DNA from: Georgenia muralis
GTDB taxonomy: Bacteria > Actinomycetota > Actinomycetes > Actinomycetales > Actinomycetaceae
Length of the DNA stretch: 64,000 nucleotides
Assembly: GCF_003814705.1 (NCBI RefSeq)
Contig: NZ_RKRA01000001.1
Location: 4,036,776-4,100,775, forward strand
Direction: 5' to 3'
Shown here: one piece after another, positions 32,099-40,500 of the stretch
How the letters are laid out: each line of letters opens with the position of its first letter
Position numbering within the stretch: the stretch's first letter is position 1
Position numbers and translations under genes: made by a program
The notes under the pieces: model-generated
Told to the model about the DNA's origin: nothing
Database searches by the model: none
Seen by the model: only the letters and a program-made list of their open reading frames with translations

Positions 32099-32674
32099 AT
32101 GAGCGCCGCAAGCACCGCCCCGACCGAGGTGCCGGCGGGCTACCGCCTGCACACCACGCTGGACCTCAAGGAGGACCGGCGCGCCGCGGCCGTCATCCGG
32201 GTCGGCTTCGCGGCCGCCGTCGCCGGTCTCGTCGCGGCTGCCTTCCTGCTCGACCTCCCGCTCGACGGCTCCTGGCACCCGGCCGTCGTCGCCGCGATCA
32301 CCGTGGTGGCCTGCGTCGTCTACATGGTGGTGCACGAGGCCACGCACGGCGCGGTGCTCTGGTGGCTGACGAAGGTCCGCCCCACGTTCGCCGTCCGCCT
32401 GCCCTACCTCGTCACGGGGAGCCCGGCGCTGATCTCGCGGCGCCAGGCGATCGCCGTCGCACTGGCCCCGGTGGTGCTCTGGGGCCTGGTGCTGCTGACG
32501 TTGCTGCGGGACCTCCCGTCGGGGCTGTTCCTCACCGTCTACGTGGTCCTGGTCCTCAACGTCGCCGGCTCGGCCGGCGACGCGCTGCAGGCCCATGCCT
32601 TTGCGCGCGTGCCCGCCGACGCGCTCGTCCGCGACGACGGCCGCGTGACCACGGTCTACCTGCCGGACCGCTGA
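32099..32674 (+). CDS. DUF3267-type membrane zincin
   Basis: A 191-residue integral membrane protein with four hydrophobic segments. A zinc-metallopeptidase HExxH motif lies in a membrane helix (VYMVVHEATHGAVLWWL, about residues 79-95), as in the DUF3267 family of putative intramembrane or membrane-associated peptidases; a likely third ligand region is NVAGSAGDALQAHAF. No substrate is known. The ATG was preferred over a GTG ten codons earlier because the added residues are Thr/Arg-rich; neither start has a strong Shine-Dalgarno sequence. It begins 130 bases after the IS30 element, so the insertion may separate it from its original promoter. Confidence 0.8.
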   Translation: MSAASTAPTEVPAGYRLHTTLDLKEDRRAAAVIRVGFAAAVAGLVAAAFLLDLPLDGSWHPAVVAAITVVACVVYMVVHEATHGAVLWWLTKVRPTFAVRLPYLVTGSPALISRRQAIAVALAPVVLWGLVLLTLLRDLPSGLFLTVYVVLVLNVAGSAGDALQAHAFARVPADALVRDDGRVTTVYLPDR

Positions 32675-32764
32675 CCTGCGGGAGCGCCGCAAGCCGCGCA
32701 GTCGGCCCACCCACACCCGGGGAAGACGGCGGAACCGCCCCGCAAACTCCCCCAAAATGGGGCA

Positions 32765-32794
32765 TTGACCGTCACTCGGCCCCGCGAGCAGAAT
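32765..32794 (+). promoter_or_regulatory. Promoter of the ScyD-like gene
   Basis: TTGACC (32765-32770), 18 bases, CAGAAT (32789-32794), placed 92 bases before the start codon in the gap after the DUF3267 gene. A small CCCC-AAAAT-GGGG hairpin just upstream (about 32749-32761) could end the preceding transcript. Confidence 0.55.
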
Positions 32795-32885
32795 CGCGCT
32801 CACCGCGGGGGCGTTGAGCGTGCCACTTCCATCCATGACCCGTCCGCGGCACGCGAGCCCATCGAGCCGCGGACGGAGGTAGAAC

Positions 32886-34118
32886 ATGCTCAGGTCTCGT
32901 CCGGCTCTGCTCGGCGTCGCGGCCACCTGCCTCGTCGCCCCCCTGTTCGTCGCCACGTCGAGCTCCGCCCACAAGGGCGATGACGGGCTCGACTACGAGG
33001 TCGACGACCTCACCACCGTCGCCACCGGCCTTGCCAGCCCGCGCGGCCTCGACGTCGCCAGGAACGGCGACGTCTACGTCGCCCTCGCGGGCCGCGGCGC
33101 AGCCGACCCCGGGGCACCCGACGCGGCCTGCATCGAGCACCCCGAGTTCGGCACCATCTGCCTCGGTGACACCGGCGGCATCGGCAGGCTCGACGTCGCC
33201 GGGCACCGCGTCAAGGGCTTCGAGATGGTCGCCGAGCACCTCCCCTCGCTCGCCGGTCCCACCGGCTTCGAGGCGATCGGCCCCAGCGACGTCTCCTTCG
33301 ACGAGCGGGGCCGCCTCTTCGCCACCATCGGCCTGGGCGCCGACCCGGCCATCCTCGAGGACGGCGGACCTCTCTTCGGGCTCCCCGGCTCGGAGCTGCT
33401 CGCCTCCGTGGTCACGGTCGACCGGCGCGGCGACGTCGAGCAGGTGGCGGACATCGGCGAGTTCGAGGCGACCGACCCCGACGGCCGCGGGCCGGACACC
33501 AACCCGCACTCGCTCGTCGCGAGCAGGCACGGCCACGTCGTCGCCGACGCCGGCGGCAACACGCTGCTGAGCGTGAAGGACGGCATGGTCGACGACCTCG
33601 TGATCTTCCCGGACGAGGACGAGGTTCAGAACCCGTTCGCCCCGCCCGGGGTCATGGTCGCCCCGCAGCCCGTACCGAACGCCGTCGTCAAGGGCCCGGA
33701 CGGCGCCCTCTACGTCGGCCAGCTCACCGGCTTCCCCTTCGTGCCGGGGACGGCGACGGTCTGGCGGATCGTGCCGGGCCAGGCCCCGGAGGTCTACGCC
33801 GACGGCTTCACGAACATCATCGACCTGGCCTTCACCGACGACGGCGACCTGCTGGTCCTGCAGATCAGCCGGGCCGGCCTGCTCACCTCCTTCGGCACCG
33901 GTGACTTCACCGGCGCGCTGCACGTCGTCGACAAGGACGACACCTCGGTGCGTCAGGAGCTCCTCGTCGACGGCAACGGCGACCCGCTGACGAAGGACGG
34001 CATGTCCGTCCTCTTCGCGCCGGGCGGCATCACGGTCGATGACGACACCGTGTACGTCTCCACCCAGACGGTCTCCGGGACCGACGGCTCGATCCTGCGG
34101 TTCGAGCTCGACGACTGA
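32886..34118 (+). CDS. Secreted ScyD/ScyE-family beta-propeller protein
   Basis: A 410-residue exported protein. A signal peptide (MLRSRPALLGVAATCLVAPL..., cleavage near SSSA-HK) is followed by repeated propeller-like blades: LASPRGLDVARNGDVYVALAG, GPSDVSFDERGRLFATIGLG, PHSLVASRHGHVVADAGGNTLLSV, AVVKGPDGALYVGQLTGFPFVPGTATVWRI, IIDLAFTDDGDLLVLQIS. The pattern is that of the ScyD/ScyE family, first described near scytonemin genes but widespread in actinobacteria as secreted proteins of unknown role. GGAGGTAG precedes the ATG. It has its own promoter and is followed by a strong hairpin. Confidence 0.85.
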   Translation: MLRSRPALLGVAATCLVAPLFVATSSSAHKGDDGLDYEVDDLTTVATGLASPRGLDVARNGDVYVALAGRGAADPGAPDAACIEHPEFGTICLGDTGGIGRLDVAGHRVKGFEMVAEHLPSLAGPTGFEAIGPSDVSFDERGRLFATIGLGADPAILEDGGPLFGLPGSELLASVVTVDRRGDVEQVADIGEFEATDPDGRGPDTNPHSLVASRHGHVVADAGGNTLLSVKDGMVDDLVIFPDEDEVQNPFAPPGVMVAPQPVPNAVVKGPDGALYVGQLTGFPFVPGTATVWRIVPGQAPEVYADGFTNIIDLAFTDDGDLLVLQISRAGLLTSFGTGDFTGALHVVDKDDTSVRQELLVDGNGDPLTKDGMSVLFAPGGITVDDDTVYVSTQTVSGTDGSILRFELDD

Positions 34119-34169
34119 CCGCGCTCCACCGACCACCGCGCCAGGGTCCCCGACCTGCCGGCGACCTCA

Positions 34170-34206
34170 GCTCCGCCCCGCCGCGATCGCCGCGGCGGGG
34201 TGGAGC
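34170..34206 (+). terminator. Strong hairpin after the ScyD-like gene
   Basis: A 16-bp stem (GCTCCGCCCCGCCGCG, 34170-34185, against 34191-34206 with one mismatch) around a 5-base loop, 52 bases after the stop. No T-run. Confidence 0.65.
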
Positions 34207-34245
34207 CGTGTCCGGGCGGCCACGCGCCGCCGGCGGGACGAAACC

Positions 34246-34275
34246 TTTACGCGTCGGGTGTGGGGTCGGTAGTGT
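34246..34275 (+). promoter_or_regulatory. Promoter of the giant RHS gene
   Basis: TTTACG (34246-34251), an 18-base spacer and TAGTGT (34270-34275) make a good promoter. The start codon is about 235 bases further on, so the message has a long leader. Confidence 0.5.
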
Positions 34276-34516
34276 CCGATTCGTGGCGGGGGCCACACCG
34301 GTCGACGCCGGTGAGTCTCCACCACACACCGCCCTTCCGGCGCTCCCGGATCATCAGGGAAGCGCCGGGACATCTTCGTCGTGCGCACCGGGGGGGAGCC
34401 ACGCCGAGCACCCCGACGTGCCGGCCCGGATCCCTCGGAAGCGCGAGCCTCTGCGCGCCCGGGACCTGCCGTCGGTGACCGCCGTACCGCACCACCGGTC
34501 CCGCCTGGAGTCCCCC
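34276..34516 (+). other. Long structured 5' leader of the RHS gene
   Basis: About 235 bases of non-coding RNA between the predicted transcription start and the GTG. It contains several short inverted repeats (for example CGGCGCTCCCGG with CCGGGA-type partners near 34337-34370) and a GAGTCT...CCGGGGGGGAGCCACGCCG arrangement that partly recalls the c-di-AMP riboswitch leader used before cell-wall genes in actinomycetes, but the conserved 3' half of that class was not found. No gene is seen here. Confidence 0.3.
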
Positions 34517-37500
34517 GTGCCGAGCCCCCGCACACCCCGCCGCGCCCGTACCCCCCACCGCCCCCTCTCCCTCCTCGGACTGAGCACCCTGCTGGTGCTG
34601 TCCCTGGTCGCGACCGCCCCACCGGCGACCTCCGAGGTGCTCTCCGGGGCCGAGCCCGCCACGCTCGGCCAGGAGCCGCAGATCACCCCCGCCGAGCTGG
34701 GCGAGGACACCCTCGAGGGCCTGCAGCTGGCGGACCCGACCGAGAACCTCGACCTGGTGGCGCCGCCCGAGGCGGACAACCAGGGCGGCGCGGCGCTCAG
34801 CCACCCGCTGGGCGTCCCGGCCGGCCGCGCGGGCGTGGAGCCCACCCTCGAGCTCGCCTACGACTCCGGCGGCGGCAACGGCTGGCTCGGCACCGGCTGG
34901 GACCTCGGCCTCGGCGCCGTCGAGGTGGACACCCGCTGGGGCACCCCCCTGTTCTGCCCCGCCGCGGGCGCCATGTGCGGCCCGGAGGGCGAGCGCGACG
35001 TCGAGAGCGAGACCTACCTCCTCGACGGCGACCAGCTCAGCCCCACGGCCGTGCAGTACCCCTTCGCCGACCGCGAGGGCGAGAAGGACGACTGGACCCG
35101 GCGCGTCGAGACGCAGTGGGAGCGCATCGTCCGCCACGGGGACAGCCCGAGCACCTACTGGTGGGAGGTCACCGACAAGACCGGGACGACGCGCTACTAC
35201 GGCGGCACGCCGGAGGGCGCGCGCGACCCGCAGGCGATCCTCACCGACGACGCCGGCAACGCCGTGCGGTGGGGCCTGTCCGGGGTGCGCGACATCTCCA
35301 GCAACATCATGCGGATCACCTACGACAAGCCCGCCGGCACCGGAGTCGGCGCCGAGGACGCCACCCTCGGCACCGGCTTCTACCCCCGCTCGATCCGGTA
35401 CACCGGCTCCCTCGCCGCCGGCGTCCCCGACGACCCCGCGTACGAGATCGCCTTCCTGCGCGACGGCGACGTCGGCGTGACCGAGCGCCGGCCGGACGTC
35501 GTCGTCGACGCCTCCACCGGCGCCCTCGAGGTCACCTCCGACCTGCTCCGGCGGGTCGAGGTCCGCCACGGCGCGCCCGCTGCCGACGGCACCGCCCGCC
35601 CCGCCCACGACACGGTCGTCAAGGCCTGGAACCTCACCTACGCCGAGGAGGCGTTCGGGAAGTCCCTCCTGCGCACCGTCGAGCAGGTCGGGTCCGACGG
35701 CGTCGTCGCCGGGTCCCACACGTTCGACTACTACGACGAGGTCGGGTACGACACCGGTTACGACGGCTTCGCCGACGCCGACCCGTGGATCACCGGCGGC
35801 ACCACCGACGCGGGAGCAGCCACCAACGACCTCAACCAGACCCTCCTCGGTCAGGTGGACCTCTCCGCTCTCGGCGCCTCGGAGACCAACAGCGGCGACG
35901 GCCACGCCTACATCGGCTTCAACGCGACCGCACCGTCGAAGACCGGCTCCTTCGGCGGGTCGATCTCCGTCAGCGGCGGCGGTACCGGCGGCCTGGTCGA
36001 GATGATCGACCTCAACGGCGACCTCCTGCCCGACAAGGTCTTCCGGAGCAACATCACCGGCGCCGGCGTGCAGTACCGCCTCAACACCTCCGGCCCCGAC
36101 GGCGGCACGACCTTCGGCCCCGCGAAGTCGGTCGTCGGCATCGGCACCCTCTCGACCGAGGCCTCCATCGGCATCTCCGGCGGCCCGGAGGCCTACTTCG
36201 GCGTCTCCGTGCAGTTCAACATCGCCGCCGACGTCGCCATCGGCGAGCAGTACTTCACCGACGTCAACAACGACGGCCGGCCCGACTACGTCAGCGCCGG
36301 CAAGGTGTGGTTCAACACGCCCGACGGCAGCGGCGGGGTGGAGTTCCGCGGCGACAGCTCCGGGACCGCCGTCCCCATCGACCCCGGCACCGCCAGCCTC
36401 GCCGGCATCGAGGCGCTGCAGGAGTTCGAGGACTTCCAGCGGGCGAACTCCCCGCTCCAGGACGTCGTGCGCCGCTGGGTCGCCCCCTTCACCGGCACCG
36501 TGCAGATCACCGGCGGCGCCACCCTCGACCCGCCCTCGGGGGCGGACTACACCGGCGACGGCGTCCGCGCCGCCGTGCAGTACCGCGGCACCGAGCTGTG
36601 GGCCGCGAACCTGGCCACCCCCGGCGCGAGCGCCACGCCCACGGGCGTAGACACGGTCGCCGTCGAGCGAGGCCGGGCCCTGTACTTCCGGGTCGGCTCG
36701 GTCGACGACGGCGCCGAGGACCTCCTGCGCTGGGAGCCCGTGGTCACCTACACCTCGCTGGGCACCCCGAGCGTCGACGCCAACGGGCTGAGCCAGACCC
36801 GCTTCGCCGCCGCCGAGGACTTCACCCTCGCCGGGCGCCCCGACACCCCGGTGCTCATGCCGCTGGCCGGCACCGTCCGCGTGGAGGGCACCCTCACCAA
36901 GTCCGCCGTCACCAGCGACGACCTCACCGTGCTCGTCCTCCACAACGGCGCCGTGGTCCACTCCGTGCCGGTCGCCGCGGGGGCCACCGGCGACGTCCCG
37001 GTCGCCGCCGACATCGACGTCGCCGCCCCCGTCCCCGGTGTCGAGGGCGACCCGGCCCAGCCCGGGAGCGCCGACTCGATCGTCCTGCGGATCGCCGCCG
37101 ACTCCCCCGTCGACCCCACCGCCGTCTCCTTCGCGCCCCGCCTGTACTACACCCAGGCCTTCGACGGAGCGACGGAGATCCCGGTCCTCGCCGACCTCGA
37201 CGGTGACCTCGTCGCCGACGAGCCGGCCCTCGAGCTCGAGGTCCCCTACGACATCGACATCTACCCCCGCAACGACCTCACCGCGCCCGCCGAGCCGTGG
37301 GCGTCCGAGCTCGACGAGACCCGCGAGGTCACCGTGAGCGCCGAGCTCGGCGCCGTCTCCTCGACCGAGCCCGGCGCCGTGGTGCTCACTGTCAAGCGGC
37401 GCACCGCCGACGGCGACCCCGGCGAGCTCGTCGCGAAGGGCACCTTCGACGTGCCCGCCGCGCTGCTGCCCGGCCTGCCGACCGGGGGGTCGACGAGCCT

Positions 37501-40500
37501 GACCGTCGACCTCGCCCCCGACGAGGACTACTGGTTCGACCTCACCGTGCGCGAGCCGGGCCTCTCCGACCACATCACCGGCAGCGACGTCACCATCAGC
37601 TGGACCGATGACGACGGCGCGGCCCAGGACCGCGACGTCCCGCAGACCCTCAGCTGGGCGGGACGCCAGGGCATCTTCCCCATCGCGCACCGCGGCTGGG
37701 CCTACGCCGGCTACAACGCCGACGGCCGCTCCACCGACGCGATCGACGAGCAGGCCTTCGAGTTCGACCGGGCCGACTACCCCGAGGCAGCCCCCACGGG
37801 CTTCGATGACGACAGCTACCAGGACCCCGCCCAGGGCGAGGCCTACACCTACACCCCGTACGTCCTCGACGTCGTCGGGGCCGGCGGGGTGGTCGACACC
37901 GTGCCGATCTGGCGGGGGATCAAGGACAACCTCGCCGGCGGCGCGGGCTTCATGTCCTCCTCCCGCACGGGCGCCGACAGCGTCGGCGTCACCGGCTCCG
38001 CGGCCGGCGCCGGGGTCCAGGCGGTGCGCCGCGTGGGCGTCTCCGCGCCGATCCTCGGCCTCGTCGCCGGCATCGGCCCGCTCTCCGGAGCCTTCGGCGC
38101 CGGGCCGAGCTTCGGGCTGCTCGACTACGTCGACATGAACGGCGACGCCTTCCCCGACGTCGTCGCACCGGGCCGGATCACCTACACCACCCCCCGCGGC
38201 GGCTACCTGCCCGGCTCGGGCGACGGCCCCGACGTCGTCGGCCAGGACACGACCTTCGCCGTGAGCGGCGGCTTCGAGGGCACCGCGATCGACGTCAAGG
38301 GCAACTCCAAGGGCGACGCCAACACCGCCCAGGACACCGCCTCCACCTCCGGCGCCGGGAAGAAGCCCACCGCCGGGGGCTCGGCGCAGCAGGGCGAGCC
38401 GGCCGAGACCCAGGAGTCGGGCGCCAACGTCGGCGCCAGCCTCGGCATCACGGCCCAGTTCACCAACCCCGGCTCGCTCAGCGCCGACTGGAACGAGGGC
38501 CTGGGCGCCACCGACCTCGACACCGACGCACCGCTCGAGCGCGAGCTCGCCGACGTCAACGGCGACGGCCTGCCCGACCAGGTCGTGGCGAGCCTCGACG
38601 GCGTCTCGGTCTACCTCAACCTCGGCTACCGGTTCTCCTCGACCGCGGTGAAGTGGTCCGGCGGCGCCTTCGAGAACGGCGAGTCCTACTCCGGCTCCGT
38701 CGGCCCGCTGCTGGGCTTCAACTACAACAAGAAGGAGTTCTCCGGCGGCCTGTCCTACAGCGAGGGCATCGACCAGGCCCGTTACTCCTGGGTCGACGTC
38801 GACGGCGACGGCGTCCTGGACCGCATCCGCAAGGCCGGCGACGGCACCATGGTGGCCTTCGGCTCCGGCAGCGGCCTCGCGCCGGAGGTCGACTACGGCA
38901 CGATGGTCTCCGGCGAGCTCGAGCTCGTCGGCGACATCCCGCTCGGCGAGCAGGCCGCCCAGGACCGCAGCCGCGGCCTCGGCGGGGGCTTCGACTTCAT
39001 GATCCCGGTCGGGCCGCTGTGCCCCCCGCCGATCGGCCCCGGCTGCTACATCATCGTCAACCCCGGCGCCAGCTACGAGCGCAGCCTGTCCTCCACGCAG
39101 GTCCAGCTCACCGACGTCGACGGCGACGGGTACCCCGACTCCGTGCGGAGCACCGCGGACGGCTCGATGACCGTGCGGGCCAACAACCGCGGCCGCACCA
39201 ACCTCCTGCGGTCCGTCACCAACCCCCTCGGCGGCGAGATCCGCCTGGGCTACACCCGCGACGGCAACACCGAGGACCAGCCCTACCCGGTCTGGCTCAT
39301 GACGTCGGTCGAGGTCGACGACCACCGGCCCGGCGACGGCCCGGACGTCCAGGCCACCACGTACCTCTACGAGGGCGGCCGGTTCGACCCGGTCGAGCGC
39401 GAGCAGATGGGGTACTCCACCGTCACGGAGCAGCAGCGCGACGGCGCCCTCGACGCCGCCGTCCTGCGCCAGACGGTGCGCACCTACGCCACCGACACGG
39501 TCTTCGACTCGGGCCTGGTCACGTCCGAGGTCCTCCAGGACGGGACCGGGCAGCGGCTCTCGTCGACGACGTCGACGTGGATGCTCACCGAGCTGACCGA
39601 GAACGTGGCGGCCTCGGCGGCCACGGACGCGGTGGAGGCGCTCGTGAGCCGCCCGACCACCGGTGCCGAGGCCCTCGCACTCCTCGACGACGCCCACGGC
39701 GTGGTCCGCACGAAGGTCGTCCAGTCCTGGTACGACGCCGGCGGCGACCTCGGCACCTCCCGGGAGTCGCACTTCGCCTACGACGACCTCGGCAACGTCA
39801 TCGAGCAGGGCGACCCCGGTCAGGCCGGTGACGCCTTCGCGGACGACCTCACGTCCGTCACCACCTACTCCGAGTGCCGCGACAGCTCGTGGGTCTCCTC
39901 GCCCGCCACCTTCACGGTCCTCGACCACGACGGCGCCGTGCTGCGCGACCGCGACGGCTCGACCGACCTGTGCCTCAACGCCGTGCCCATCCACCTCGAG
40001 GAGCGCATCGACGACGGCACGGTCGCCGTCACGGACCTCGAGTTCGACGCCTGGGGCAGCTACGACCGCATCACCTACCCCGAGAACGCCGACGGCGAGC
40101 GCTACACCGTCGACTACGTCTACGACGCCGACCGGCACACCGACGTCGCCGAGGTCGTGGACAGCCACGGCCTCACCGCGACCGCCACGTACTCCCCCGC
40201 CGGGCGCGTCACGAGCCGCGTGGACGCCAACGGGGCGACGACGAGCTACACCTACGACACGTTCGGCCGGCTCGCCACCATCCGCAGCCCGTACGAGCAG
40301 GACCCGGCGGGTCCGCCGACCGTGGCGTACGAGTACGCCCCGACGGCGGCGGCCTACGGCTACGCGATCGCCCGCCACCACGACCGCTTCAACCCCGGTG
40401 ACACGATCGACACGGTCGCGTTCGTCGACGGCATCGGCCGGGTCACCCAGACCAAGCACGACGCGGACATCCTCGCCGGCGACCCGGCGGACCCCTCGAC

